This document shows, one piece after another, positions 52,601-63,349 of a DNA stretch of 64,000 nucleotides (positions within the stretch are counted from its first letter, which is position 1; each line of letters starts with the position of its first letter). A program made the translations under genes and the position numbers. The DNA lies in the NCBI RefSeq assembly GCF_001649575.2, contig NC_051440.1:25061783-25125782 (forward strand). The letters are read 5' to 3'. The notes beneath the pieces are model-generated. The model ran no database searches and had not been told where the DNA came from. It saw only the letters and a list, made by a program, of their open reading frames with translations. The DNA comes from Kryptolebias marmoratus (Eukaryota > Chordata > Actinopteri > Cyprinodontiformes > Rivulidae).

Positions 52601-55600
52601 AAATGATCGCAGCAGCTAACTGACCTTGGAAAAGCTTTACAGGCGTCGAGTTAAGATTTGGTGAGGTAGTAGCTGAGAGTAATCCTTAAAATTTCCACTA
52701 AGTGCTCATAGATTGCCAAAGATCTTCCTTAAAAACTGTGGCCTTTAAGGTGGCGGGCGACATGCAGTCCTTTAAGGAATGCTTTTTTGATGAAGAATGT
52801 TTTTGTTGAGGAAGTTTCTGTTCAAATTACTTGGTGAATACATGTTTTGAATCCAGTGTCGTGTCCGTTTTGTTCAGCTCTGCAAACATTTTTAACATCT
52901 TTTATGAGATTTTTTTTTCCAACCAAAGAACTGCAGCGCTGTAGAACTGTTATTCTTCTTCTAGTGCTGCTAACAAGTTCCACTCTCTGCTGACAAAAAG
53001 AAGAATTGCTTTCCAGAATCAGGAATGCAATCTGTCAGACGTCTGTTGATCTGTCTCACTGAGAGGTGTTCAAGGTCATCCATAAACAATATGAGGACTT
53101 TTTTCATTTCGCAGCGACAATGCCGCGTTATTTCCACAAATTTTACAGCAAAAGTTTGAAAATTAAAACCTAAAAATGAACCTCAGTCCGAACTTGATGA
53201 AACCCCAGCTTAGTGAACGGCACTCAAACATTTTGTTCACTTTTACAGTAACCAGAAGTACTACACTTACAAGAACGACAAGGTGTGAGCGAGAATGTGT
53301 CGTTTGTCTCGATGTGTCCCTGTGGTGGACTGTCCAGGGTGTCCCCTGCCTCTCGCCCAGTGATGCTGGAGTTAGACACCGGCTCCCTGTGACCCTGCAC
53401 GGGAAAGAAACCGAACGGACGGATGAATAAAATGGGATAAAACCGTTCACGGCCTCACGTGATCCACGTTCACGACCACCTGGTTTGCTGAAGAAACCAG
53501 TGATAGTTGCTATGGAGACCGTTCAACACCCTAATCTCTGCATCTCATGCAATTTAATTACAGGTAATACAGCATGGCTTGATTTAGCAGGTATTGTCCT
53601 TGACTGTAACACATCGTACACGTGTTATACATTGTTTCCCCACTTTACAAGTTTCTTAAATTATTCAGGCCTCTTTACTCTCGGCACACAGCCATACCGA
53701 AGGGATTTAAATCTGATTGGTGGTTCAGGTTCCGAGTTCCCTTGAAAAGCTAAAGCATTTGCTTCTGGCTCTCCTCTCGCATGCAGCTCACCTTTCTGCA
53801 CCAACACTGCTGGAATTTGCAATTCAAAACTGAAAATTTCCTTCTATCCATCTAATTTCTTTTAGCCGCTTTTCCTTTTTCCAGCCGGTGCCGATCTCCA
53901 GAGGTGGACAGGTCGCAAGTAAATTAAGATTTCACTGTGTGTTTTAGAAATTTCTGCATTTTTTAATATTTTAATGCTGTTTTTCTGTGAATCATTTATG
54001 CAAAACAACATGAAAACAGTAACTACTGTCTGTTTAAAACACGCTCATTCCCTTTGTTTTTGATTTAAAGCTGTTTAAATATCTTTGATTGGATTACTGT
54101 TTTTCCCCTGCTGCTGTGAAGACAGTCTTTGAACTTTGCTAGATGTTACAGAAATAATAAAACTGATTGCAGTGATATTATAATTAACAAAATGCAAATA
54201 GCAGCTTTCACTGATTTACAGCAAACTCTGAAAAACAAAATAATCTCTTTAACCAGAAGAACTAAATCAACTGTTTGGCAAGTTAATTTCTGTCATTTTA
54301 TTAGAAACAGCTTTCAGACTGGACAGGTAATTAACTCTGCACTGTTTACAGCTACACTAAATGCAGCACATTATTCTCTATGTCAGAAGGTAGAACCCGG
54401 ATCTCTGATATTAATGCTTTATTAAAGAACCTGCTGAAATATTCAGGCGTTTTCTCTTTCTGTTGAATCTGATTCAGGATGACGAGCAGCAAAGAAAACA
54501 GGCCAGAGTGGTAGATGCAGAGAACGCTGTCATCTTTGAAACCATTCTTCTGAAAAGCTTCTTACCTCAGCAGACAGTTTCAGCCTCGCTTTTTAGATGA
54601 CTTTCTGAGAGTCTGCTGCCAAAGAAAGACGTCTCAGTGAGCATTATCCGTCTGACTCTATGCTGTGCTATTACCCAGCTGTTAAAAGGAAAAACCTCTC
54701 CTCTGTTAATGGATAACATCACTCATGTTTGATGATCTCATTAAGTCCACTTGTGGATATTTTGTAGCTCCTCCATAGAGATGGAGTCTAATAACGACCA
54801 ATAAAAAAAGGATATGCAGCAATATGATTGTGTCATGTTTGGTTCCAGTTTACGAACCCACATGCACGAACACAATCAGGAGACGCGTATGCAAACAATA
54901 ATAAAGTTTATTGAACAGAGGGGACAGGGTTGGGGAGAAAAACACGGAGCAGAAGTCAGGAAGGGATAACCAGTTCAGCCACTGTCAACGAGAGGAAGCG
55001 GTTAGACTCCTGGGAGGTGGAGGAACATATAAATATATATATGTAGAGGAGAGAAAGGCTTACTAGGAACAGATGGAAGCTCACTTAGGAGCAGCGACAG
55101 ACCCAGGGCGGCGTGGAGAGGTAGTGAACCGTTGGAGGGCGGACAGGTAAGACAGACTGAGTGGGGAGCGAGCTGGCGGCTGGTCGTGGTCCGGAACAAA
55201 CGATCCACAGAACTTTTCTCTCGAGAAAACTCCGGAGGAATCCAGGTAGACCTGACGAGAAGGAACAAACACAGGAGGCGATTATCTCGGGAAGATACAC
55301 AGCGGGCCTTACTCTGGAACGATTTGTTACCAAGGTGAACAAACACTCAGGCAAGGAAGTGTCAGCTCGCCGCTTCTTAAATATCCCCAGCCTCAGTCAG
55401 CAAATGCGCCACAGGTGTGTCTCCGGGTTCAACCACACGCTTCTCCAGGGGCTCTGCTCCTAGGCGGCATCTGGTGGAGGAAGTGGGAAGCGGCAGGCTT
55501 CCAAAACAAAAGAAAAACAAAACAAACCACCGATCCTGACAGATTGTTTTCACTCAAAAATCATTAAATTATAGTGTTTTTAACAGAAACTCACCAGAAG

Positions 55601-58600
55601 CCACAAGCTCCTCATTTTCCATGCTGATTTCTCAGACATGTGTTGTCATAAATCATGAAGTTGTTTTGGAGTGTTTGTACGTCGACCTTTCAGGGGTGTC
55701 CAATCCTGGTCCCGGAGGGCCACCATCCTGCAGGTTTTCCTTGTTTCTCTGCTCCAACACACCTGATTCAGTGGTTAAATCACCTCTTCATGTTCTGCAG
55801 AAGCCTGTTAATCACCCATTGATTCAAACCAGGTGTGTTGGAGCAGAGGAACAAGTAAAACCTGCAGGATGGTGGCGCTCCAGGACCACGATTGGAGACC
55901 CCTGCTCTAGATGCATTCAGGTGCGCTGCTGCAGAAAAAAAACATCACATTTCCTCTTTACGTATCTGAAACTCTACCACATGTAGCAGAATCTTCAGCA
56001 ATGCCAGGTGTCCACAGATTCATCTGTCATGCTCAAAGCTTTCATGGTATAAAGGCAACTTTGAAACGACCCATACGCCTCACATGCACGCCCTAATAAT
56101 GAAGCTAACGTAGCTGTGACCCAGCAATAGTACTGTACAATCTCATGCTACGCTATGCAAGCAGTAGCAGTATTTGGATTCAGGATGTTTGAGCAACGCA
56201 AAGGTGTTGCTGGTTGTGAAATAGCAGCTGTAGCCGAGGCTCATGGGTGCTCATATGCTGGACGAACCTCAAAACAACAAAGCAATACTCCACCAGCAGT
56301 GTCAAGACAGCAGCGGGACGATTACAACTTTCTTCAGTCCTTCACAAAAAAAGACTCTAAACCTCTGAAACTTACCCAGTAATATTTTTAATACTGAGGT
56401 TTACTGAACAGGGACAAATGCATTAAACATTATTTCATATGAAACACAAAGCAGATGCTATATATGTGTAGTTCTAACTGAGGCTAAAAGATAACCGCTG
56501 TTTGAGCCTCTCCTTTTGTACTCACCTGTGAAAGAGACACCAACGGAAACAACAATGTGGTTATGATAAGGCAACATGGCACAGGTGATTCTTAGGCTGT
56601 AGCACGCTGTAACTTTAACCTAATACATGCACAATATATTACCATTTATGTCACAGGACATGACAAGGGTTTTATTTCACTCATTTGTTTGCATTCGTAA
56701 TCTACATGTTGTTAAAGTCACCATTAGATGCTTTAAAGATTTATAATCTCTCTTTGATGCCAACCTTGTGGAACGTGGTCCACTATGTGGACACTATAGA
56801 GGCCCAGGATGTCCTCAGTGCTGGATGCACATGTGCAGATCTGCAGGCACCACAAACTGATCAGGAGCCTGAGCGCGGTGTGCTGGTTGGTGCTGGTGGA
56901 GGCAAGCAGCTCTTCTCTCTGAGTTGGGCTCTGCTGGATTCTTGTAAAGGAATTCTCCTCTTCGCCGTCGTCCTCCGTCCCACACAGTTTTAGAACAAAG
57001 GTTTGAATAAAACTGAGGTCTCAAATTTATTTATCTGTTGGTGTTGTGAAGATTACGTTTTACAAATTGGCATTATATGAATAAAATCTGCATTTGGGCA
57101 TTCATCCTGTCCCTCAACCTCCCACTCAGGGCTAGCGGCCTCTTGTTTTTGAGTTTGATTCTGCTGGAGTTCTCTCTGTGTTTGCATGTTGTTCAGCATG
57201 CAGGCTCATCAGAATCTGAATCATTTAAGGACATTTGCACATACATGGAGTTAGCTTTGGGGTCACGGCGCTGCACAAATATTTGATAGAGCATTGAATC
57301 AAAGTGAAGATTTGATGCAGTCTGTTGCATAAAAATAAAAGAACTAAACTGAGTTCAAACTCGCTTTTAGATCTGAGATAAATTGAAATTAGACTACTTT
57401 TATTTTAAATAAAATAAATGGAACTGTATTATAATTGGGTTGAACTGAGGTGCTTTTACTTTGAATAAAATAGATCATAACTGGATTGGAGTCGCCTAAA
57501 ATAACTTTTGTAGTGAATTGGAATCACACAAAATAGAACTGAACTGCATTTATTTAAGCTTACAGTTGAACCTATCTGCTTTATCTGTTTAGTGTCCTAA
57601 GGAAACTTTTCTTGCAACTTGGCTCTGTGTAAACCAAGTGACAACAACTACATCAAAGCACCGCAGGAGCCTCACGCATTACATAACACAAGCTTATTAG
57701 AAGTTTCTGCATGTATTTGTGCTTTTTTGCTCACAGTTATTCCACCAAAATGTAAACAGAATGTCTTCTCAAAAAGGAAGCAATGCTGACGTTCTGCACA
57801 TCGTTACAGGTTTGATCTGATCAGACCCAGTTGCTCCGAACACAAATGGTTGATCAAATAACGGATGGCACGGAGTTAAATTGCCGACATAAAGATGAAA
57901 ATGTAACAACAAAAGTTTAATGATGCTTAAAAGTGTCTATTTTATCTTCACTGAGTTTCTTTCACATGCTTCATAAAGCTTGTAATGACAAAGAAAATTG
58001 CACTATTTCACAGATATGGGAAGAAAAACGAGCAAAACTAATTCTAACAAATTTATAACCAGGCAAATTGGTCTTAAACAGTAATAATTATGTTCTGCTG
58101 TTGATGGTTGGGTTTTTTTCTGTTTTGACTTGGTGATACACTTGCCTTCAGGGAGAAAATGCTTCACTTTTTTATTCTCGTTTAGAACTGAGAATAAACA
58201 CAGTCTGTCCTCCCTTGGAGCTCCGCTGTAGGCTTGTCTGTGCCAACAGTTTTCGCTGGCAGAGCTGCGTCGCCTCTTCACCGAGCACCTGTCCTTTCTC
58301 CGTAGATGTGTCCATTAGTCTGTTGTCCCTGCTGGTCACCACCTGTGGTCTGGCGCTCTTCAGCGTCTCCCTCTTCGTCTCGTGGAAGTTGTGCTGGGTG
58401 CCACTGAGTGGCCGCTTCCTCCCAGATGTCCTCAAGGGGGCGCACTTCCTGGGAGGAGACCAACAACCCGTCCTCACAGAGGTAAGAAAGAAGTGAGACT
58501 TAACATAGTGGTGTTTGAGCAACTTTAAGGTAATATTATAAATTTCTTCACAGCAACAGCTGGACATTTTGGCTCATGAGTAAACAAATTAAGGAAAGTT

Positions 58601-60181
58601 GTCAAATATTGCTACCAATCTTCAAAGCTAAGGTCAAATTTGACCAGTCACAAACATCGTCTTTGATGATTTTAGCTCATTTCTATAAAAAAAAATAGTT
58701 TCAGTCGAGATTTTTTGTGGAATTTCTTCTGTGAACCTTTCATTTTGGTATTTTTAGCAACAATACAGCCCACACCATGATACCACCACAGTATTTCACA
58801 AATCTGATCACACTCTTCCACTACGATGCTCAGTTTTCATTATCCGTAACATCCCACTTTTTATTTGCACTATGGATTTATATTTTTTGGTCTTGTCCAT
58901 CTTAAAGTATTTTCCAGAAGAGCAATTACATTGTGCTTGTGTTTAAAAAAAAAAGTTTCTGATTCTGATTTCAAAATATGTATAAATGCAACATATTTCC
59001 CTAAAGACTAACCAGAAGAAAGAGAAACCGTTTATCAAGGAATGAGACTAAAATTTAACATAAAGTGTTTTAATTATTGTAGGAAATGCACCAGGAATAT
59101 GTTCACGAATCTTGGAAGATAAGTTAAAGACAAATATTTTAAATAAGTGAGATGAGAATCATGATTTTAAAGATTGATAAGGATATAGTCATGTTTATTA
59201 GGTCCTCTTTAATTAACCTTGTTTGTTTGTTTGTTTTTAGGTGGACGGGGAGGAAAGGGAGTACAGCGAGGATGGCTGTGTTAAGGAGCCTCCGGGCCCC
59301 CCGTCGGCTGTGGCTGTTCCAGAATCAGCCCTAAAGATAAGCCACACTTCGCCTGACATCCCACTGGAGACCCAGACCAAGGTGGAGAAAAACCAGGTTC
59401 ACACTCTGGCCAGGGACAGGGTTCAAAGACAGATTACTGAGCCCACATCGTCTGTGCGGTTAGTACCTGAAAATTTAAACCAGTTTTTGTTGCTGAGTTG
59501 AGTACAGGTGATGAATGCATCATCAGGTAGCTGACATCGATCTTTAGGGAACACTAATGCAGAGAAATTAAGTTTAGAGAATGTTCTTTGTAAATTTATT
59601 TAGTTCCGACACAAAACAAGTTCAAACTGCTTTCCGACAGGCACAACTCCATACGTCGTCAGATGAACTTGTCCAATCCTGACTTCAACCCCGCTCAGTT
59701 CCAGCGCCAGGACTCCCTGTCCGGTTTGGGCCGGATCAAACCAGAACTGTACAAGCAGCGGTCAGTGGATGCAGAAGATGGCCGTCGGACCAACAGCTGT
59801 GGGCGCCTTTACTTCATCCTGAAATTTGACTTTGATCTGGAGCAGCTGATTGTAAAGATCCACAAGGCCCAGGACCTGCCAGCCAAGGACTTCTCAGGGA
59901 CCTCCGATCCTTACGTCAAGATCTACCTGCTGCCTGACCGCAAAAACAAGCACCAAACCAAGGTGCACCGCAAAACTCTCAACCCAGTGTTTGATGAGGT
60001 GTTTCTCTTCCCTGTGGCATACTCCGAGCTGTCGAACCGTAAACTGCACTTCAGCGTCTATGACTTTGACAGGTTCTCTCGCCATGATTTGATAGGCCAA
60101 GTGGTGGTGGACAACTTCCTGGATCTGGCCGACTTTCCGCGGGAGACAAAGCTGTGCCGGGACATACAATATGTAACCTCG
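40680..60181 (+). CDS. syt9: Synaptotagmin-9, 5' part (residues 1-361), C2B beyond the window
   Basis: Synaptotagmin-9 is a calcium sensor for fast exocytosis on synaptic and dense-core vesicles, where it binds SNAREs and acidic lipids. Coding exons: 40680-40827, 58306-58481, 59241-59458 and 59641-60181, all GT-AG with continuous phase. The N-terminus has cysteines at 10, 21 and 31, typical of the SYT3/5/6/9/10 side of the family. The transmembrane anchor is about residues 53-78 ([17 protein letters not shown]). The linker has [15 protein letters not shown] and RQITEPTSS, both very close to human SYT9. C2A spans about 233-355. The calcium-ligand aspartates D264, D270, D322, D324 and D330 are all present, so C2A should bind calcium. 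The last exon seen ends at IQYVTS, where C2B should follow; I find no C2B exon up to 64000, so the next intron exceeds 3.8 kb. Intron 1 is 17.5 kb and rich in mobile elements. Fish may carry two syt9 copies, and I cannot tell which this is. Confidence 0.95.
40828..42600. other. syt9 intron 1, first part
   Basis: Non-coding. Contains (CA)n at about 41160-41184, (TG)n at about 41299-41319 and A-rich tracts near 41480-41660. No other feature is supported. Confidence 0.5.
42634..42856. mobile_element. hAT-type MITE, 223 bp
   Basis: Ends CACAGGTGTCAAACTCC and GGAGTCTGACACCTCTG. Perfect 8-bp target duplications TCCTAGAA lie at 42626-42633 and 42857-42864. It is related to, but distinct from, the 19957/35243/48621 family. 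Confidence 0.88.
43200..44250. other. syt9 intron 1, no defined feature
   Basis: The first 310 bases contain GC-rich phrases (GGGGGCGGCTGCCAAGGTGG, TTAAATCCGGCCCTGAAGAT) that look like repeat debris. The rest is AT-rich. No exon is present. Confidence 0.4.
44254..44477. mobile_element. hAT-type MITE, 224 bp, diverged
   Basis: Ends CAGTGGTGTCCAATCCTGA and, as the complement, CAGTCGTGCCCAATCCTGG. The flanking octamers ATGTGAAA and GTCTAAAA match only partly, so the target duplication has decayed. Confidence 0.7.
44880..45665 (+). repeat. Composite AGCTAAAAG-head repeat, longest copy
   Basis: A head of over 600 bases of AGCTAAAAGTAGCAAAA-type phrases, then the conserved tail (AATATTTGTAAATAAAGTTA, AAAGTTACAAAAACCAAAAG, AGAATGAGCCGAAGG). 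The same order is seen at 31735-32080 and, inverted, at 22983 and 33555. No coding capacity. Confidence 0.75.
45081..45500 (+). repeat. 160-bp-period tandem repeat inside the head
   Basis: The phrase GCTAAAAACTGAAAGTAG begins at 45161, 45321 and 45481, exactly 160 bases apart, with the intervening sequence almost identical. Recent duplication of a long unit is implied. Confidence 0.85.
45960..46560. other. Higher-complexity block in syt9 intron 1 with an RFX X-box
   Basis: A non-repetitive stretch between repeat copies. It holds a perfect palindromic X-box, GTTGCCGGGCAAC (46143-46155), and a run of balanced composition at 46380-46510. It is a candidate enhancer. The call is by composition and motif only. 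Confidence 0.35.
46789..47149. mobile_element. Foldback element, 361 bp, flanked by 15-bp direct repeats
   Basis: The left arm from TTTAACTACCCGCTCAACCA is repeated as a near-perfect complement on the right, over about 140 bases per arm. The centre, with a TATATA run, is unpaired. The flanking direct repeats TTAAACTAAATATCC lie at 46774-46788 and 47150-47164. No coding capacity. Such long flanking repeats do not fit the common cut-and-paste superfamilies. Confidence 0.85.
47523..48190 (+). mobile_element. Penelope-like retroelement remnant with GIY-YIG endonuclease
   Basis: From 47611 the frame reads [20 protein letters not shown], the core of the GIY-YIG endonuclease of Penelope-like elements. 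It continues after a one-base frame change near the ambiguous base at 47719 as [18 protein letters not shown] and then [17 protein letters not shown]. The reverse transcriptase is absent. The 5' edge (47523-47572) is an inverted copy of terminal sequence also found at 25840-25885. The 3' edge shares AGCTACAGAATAGAAGTCCA with that copy. Five single ambiguous bases (47719, 47745, 47972, 47983, 48007) suggest unresolved copies in the assembly. It is broken and not functional as shown. Confidence 0.85.
47610..47915 (+). pseudogene. GIY-YIG endonuclease domain, frameshifted
   Basis: The coding part of the Penelope-like remnant. GIY-YIG nucleases nick target DNA during retroelement insertion. The YIG triplet and the following HRRMAQHRR are visible. 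The frame changes near 47719 and the upstream reverse transcriptase is missing, so this is a dead fragment. Confidence 0.75.
48621..48833. mobile_element. hAT-type MITE, 213 bp
   Basis: Same family as 35243-35455, with ends CAGGGGTGTCC and GGAGACCCCTG. Perfect 8-bp target duplications CACTACAC lie at 48613-48620 and 48834-48841. Confidence 0.9.
48845..50080. other. syt9 intron 1, no defined feature
   Basis: Non-coding, with A/T runs. I see no exon or recognisable repeat. Confidence 0.45.
50088..50826. mobile_element. DNA transposon with CCCTCCAGGAT ends, interrupted by an assembly gap
   Basis: Inverted ends CCCTCCAGGAT (50088) and ATCCTGGAGGG (50826), with repeated AAAAGTTGCGATT phrases inside both ends. 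262 unknown bases (50321-50582) hide the centre. No transposase is visible and the superfamily is not assigned. Confidence 0.65.
50321..50582. other. Assembly gap (262 N)
   Basis: A run of unknown bases. Open frames drawn across it are meaningless. Confidence 1.
51060..51190. repeat. Dispersed repeat fragment
   Basis: GTGTATGAATGGGTGAATGA and AAAGAGCTCTGAAAGTGC resemble the end of a common fish interspersed repeat. The fragment is short. Confidence 0.35.
51700..51800. promoter_or_regulatory. Candidate conserved element with CCAATTAATTGG
   Basis: A perfect 12-bp palindrome, CCAATTAATTGG (51734-51745), lies in balanced, non-repetitive sequence in syt9 intron 1. The ATTA cores suit a homeodomain dimer. 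Function is inferred. Confidence 0.25.
52062..52479 (-). mobile_element. LTR-like element, 418 bp (solo LTR or similar)
   Basis: Bounded by TGTCACGG and CCTGACA with 5-bp direct repeats GTCTG at 52057-52061 and 52480-52484. On minus it reads TGTCAGG, a TATA-like TTTAAAAC (complement at 52261), then AATAAA (52126-52131), and ends CCGTGACA. This is the order of an LTR. A short minisatellite of GGCCAGAC units lies at about 52183-52222. No coding region or second LTR is present. Confidence 0.7.
52600..52800. repeat. Dispersed repeat with GTAGCTGAGAGT
   Basis: GGTGAGGTAGTAGCTGAGAG, then TGGCCTTTAAGGTGGCGGGC and CATGCAGTCCTTTAAGGAAT. Same unnamed family as 17.0-17.6 kb and 36.3 kb. Confidence 0.5.
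53318..53432. mobile_element. SINE/LINE 3'-type teleost repeat fragment
   Basis: TGTGGTGGACTGTCCAGGGT and GACCCTGCACGGGAAAGAAA, then GGATGAATAAAATGG, match the 3' portion of the family at 27508. A second scrap lies at 53843-53916. Confidence 0.6.
53506..53519 (+). promoter_or_regulatory. RFX-like motif GTTGCTATGGAGAC
   Basis: One half fits the X-box consensus and the other is degenerate. A near-identical GTTGCCATAGAGAC is at 21082-21095. It may be regulatory or coincidental. Confidence 0.25.
54831..55541 (-). mobile_element. LTR-like element, 711 bp
   Basis: Ends TGTCATG and CCTGACA, with 5-bp target repeats GATTG at 54826-54830 and 55542-55546. On minus: TATTTAAG (55376-55383), then AATAAA (54907-54912), ending CCAAACATGACA. 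Its architecture matches the 418-bp element at 52062, but the sequence is largely different. No internal genes. The frames at 55002-55463 on both strands are incidental. Confidence 0.7.
55691..55904. mobile_element. hAT-type MITE, 214 bp, interior inverted
   Basis: Same ends as 48621-48833, but the interior reads in the opposite sense. The right flank is CTCTAGAT while the left flank is CGACCTTT, so the target duplication is missing on one side. Rearrangement is likely. Confidence 0.8.
55915..58290. other. End of syt9 intron 1, no other feature
   Basis: Non-coding. Frames at 56155-56382 and 56685-57290 have near-normal composition but no known domain, splice support or start context. I treat them as chance. 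Confidence 0.45.
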
Positions 60182-60964
60182 GTGAGAACTTTCAATCTTT
60201 TTTCTCTAAATTCTGCCTGCCTTTCTTTTCTTATGCGCAATTACCTCTTAATAGCTCCTAGCAGTGAACAAATGGACAGAATGACAGCAGATTTTCAAGC
60301 AATTAGATTTGCAGATCTGCTAAACCTGCAGTATTGTTCGAGCCTGAATGCCAACTTTTCTTTTTTGTCCGGACAAAATCTGCCCAAACGATTAAAACAA
60401 GCATAAGCTGTACTTGTCTTTTACAAAAGCAGAGGGGTAAAATATATCAACTGCCTTGTATCTCATTTTCAGCCCAAGTGGAACTGATCTGCAGTTTGGA
60501 GAGGCGAAGACACAGAAATATACTTAGATGCAGTTAATGTTTAATGAAAGCAGTGGAAAACACTTGGGGGTAGTGACCCAGATCTACAGTGACATAAGAC
60601 TGGGGTTGGTTAGACGGAGATACAGCGAACCCGTCTATATTATATTATTCACTTAGATAAATCTATAGAAGAGGAAGCTGGATTCTCCTGCCAGGAAATC
60701 CCTCACGGTTCGCTTTCCTCGTCTAAAGGAAATTGCAGCTTGGCATGGCTCGAATTGAGACAAAAAAACCCAACTTTTATTGTTTGTCAGCTGTGTCAAA
60801 TCACAGTGCCGTGCGATTATGAACATGCTCACACATAATCAGATTATATTATAATCAAGCCACGATTAGCTCTGCTTTTTCTGTATGTTTGAGTCTTTCA
60901 CAAACTGTTTAGATTCATTAGCATACATTCATGCAAGCATTTTTTCATAATTAGGTCCAATTCG

Positions 60965-61178
60965 TACAATCCCAATTCTGAAAAGATGTAAAATGTAAAT
61001 AAAAGCAGAATGCAATGGTTTGCTGATCTTATGAACCCCATATTTTATTCACATCGAAACACAAGAAACATATCAAGTGTTAAAGCTTAGAAATTGAACC
61101 GTTTTAGGGAAACATACGGTAATTTACATTTCACACAACATTCCAACTTTTTTCTTGGAATTGGTGTTGCAGTTTGGA
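60965..61178. mobile_element. MITE, about 214 bp, in syt9 intron 4
   Basis: The left end ACAATCCCAATTCTGAAAAG and the right end, as complement ACACCAATTCCAAGAAAAAA, are imperfect inverted repeats, each followed by an AAATGTAAAT motif. The interior TATTTTATTCACATCGAAAC is typical of a common fish DNA-transposon family. Non-coding. Confidence 0.6.
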
Positions 61179-61189
61179 AGATTTACTCT

Positions 61190-62670
61190 GAGCTTTTACT
61201 CAGATTTGAGTAATTATTTTTTTGCTGCAAGTACATACTGTATACTGTATATACTGTATGCCTTTCTGTTTATTTATCAGCCTTAGATTAGTTCCTGTTT
61301 GTCTGTTTCTTTGAAAAAGAAAACATATGAGTGAGCATAAAAGTGTTTTTTTCTCTAAAGAACAGATGCTCCAGTCAGGTAAACTCATGAGCCAAGGGCG
61401 AAGTTGGAGCTTTGATTGCAATATTGTGCCTGTAAACAATATACACAAAGAAATGAGGCCAACATGCCAGACTGCTAATTTAATCAATGTTCTTTTGCAT
61501 TTTCTTTGTACTGAACTGCTTTAGCACAAGAAGCACAAAAATTGCCTTTATGAGAAGAATTCTGAACTCACTGCAGGCTACGTTGAGCAATTTTTTTTTT
61601 CCTGAAAACAGCAACTTATTCACATTTTTTCAGTCAGTGACTATGTCATCCTGATTTTTTCAGTTTTAAACTTAAAAAAAACCACTTTTATTTCCTTGAT
61701 GGATTTTTAAGTTTGGTTCAGAAAAACTCTTGTCGCTGCAGACACGAATTCCCTTAATCTAGCTCTAAAATTTGACCAAATGTCTCAGAAGGTAAAGGCA
61801 TTCTCATTATTTCCAGATGTGCTTTCTACCACACTAAGCCATCATAAAACCCCATTAAGCATTACACTAGCAAAGATTTACCTGGTTGTGTTTTTTAAAA
61901 TCATCATTCTGCTGAAACCAAATCATGATCAGCTAACTACAAGGTAGATAGCAAAGGAAAGAGGTTTAAAAAAGTTTCAAAATACAAAATCTGCAGCCAG
62001 TATTCAGATTTCTGATTCAATTAACAGGCTTTATTTTTAAGTTGTATTTTATGGTTGAAGCTGCTTAAAGCTGCAATACATTAAATGCTTCATTTTCTGC
62101 AGAATAGTTAACTGGAGTTTAGTTTATTGCAAACTTTTCAGCCCCTGGCTCCAGTTATCATTGGTTAAAGTACACAATTATTTGTAATAAGGCACTTAAA
62201 CAACACAACAAGCATTTTACCATTTTTATCTATTTATGATAATAGTTTGTTTTATCTGGGAGCAAATATGTCTAAAATTTATCATAAGAAATTATTGTAA
62301 TTAGAAGAAATTATCATTTTAAATTGAACTTGATTACTAAAAATCATCTAAAGACCCCACCTGATGATGTTTCTTGACCCACAGTGGGATGTTACATCTT
62401 TTTCCAGAAATGACAAACAACATCATGGTACAGATTATGTTTTTAATCTACAGTACATTTCAGTTCTATAGTTGCAGATGGCGGAAACGACACATTATTT
62501 ACCATAAACATACAATTTAAAGAAGGTAATTTTACTGAAATCAACCAGAAAAAAAACACAAATGAATTGTTGGCATCATGACAGTTAGGTTCCAAAACAA
62601 ACAGCCTTACATTTTTTGACTGAATTAACGGACTCACAATTTAAATACAGCACGGGCTGCAGTTTTACAC
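61190..62670. other. syt9 intron 4, no exon
   Basis: AT-rich, with no C2B coding sequence (no SDPYVK or DYDR equivalents seen on plus). Confidence 0.5.
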
Positions 62671-62675
62671 AATAT

Positions 62676-62851
62676 GTTGCTAGGCAACACAGCAATTGTA
62701 GCTGAGAGCTGGTGCTTTTTTTTTGAAGGTGAGCAAACTCCTGCACCTTTCTGATCCTTCCTCTCACTTGAAAGACAAAAAAAAAAAAAAAAACCCACCG
62801 CATCCAAAGTCGTAGATGGTGAACGTCGGTTGTTGGAGTAACCATGGCAAC
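62676..62851 (+). promoter_or_regulatory. Pair of RFX X-box motifs
   Basis: GTTGCTAGGCAAC (62676-62688) and GTAACCATGGCAAC (62838-62851) both fit the X-box consensus GTNRCC-spacer-RGYAAC, allowing one change in the first. They lie 150 bp apart in syt9 intron 4. RFX factors bind such sites in ciliary and neuronal genes. Activity is inferred. Confidence 0.4.
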
Positions 62852-63204
62852 AGCACAACAGCAAACAACAAAAAAAACAAACAAACAAACCCACCCAGGG
62901 AAAATTACATAGGCTATTTATTGCTGCTTTTACAACAGCGTGCAGTCTGGGAAGAAAGGTTTGACTGAGTCTGTAGTTTTAATTTTAACAGAAACACAAC
63001 AGATTAGTTCAGAAACGGAAAGTTCTGAACTAATTAACGGCCCCTCAGGGTGTGGATCTGAGCGGGACTGTGACATGGACAGGGGACACAATCTATCTCC
63101 AGTGATTTTGATGCATCAGTAGCTGAGACTGATCGACGACATATAATCGAGAAAGATCTGTTTTTAAAACTTTGCCACTCTGTGTAACTCACAGATGTTA
63201 GAGC

Positions 63205-63345
63205 TGCTGCAGGGTCCGGTTTGTCTGTGTGGCGTTTGCATGTTCTCCCTTCTGCACATGCGGGTTTTCTCCCACAGACCAAAGGCTTGCATGTTAGGTT
63301 AATTGGTAACTCTAAATTGCCTCTAGGTGTTTGTCTTTATGTGGC
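63205..63345 (+). mobile_element. SINE/LINE 3'-type teleost repeat fragment
   Basis: GTTTGCATGTTCTCCCTTCT, TGCGGGTTTTCTCCCACAGA and TTAATTGGTAACTCTAAATT follow the middle of the family seen complete at 27508. Confidence 0.7.
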
Positions 63346-63349
63346 CCTG

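Noticed and set aside
55002..55463. Overlapping frames of about 60-114 residues on both strands
   Set aside because: Lie within the 711-bp LTR-like element and show no protein family.
56685..57290. Two plus-strand frames with near-normal composition
   Set aside because: No recognisable domain, start context or splice support; inside syt9 intron 1.
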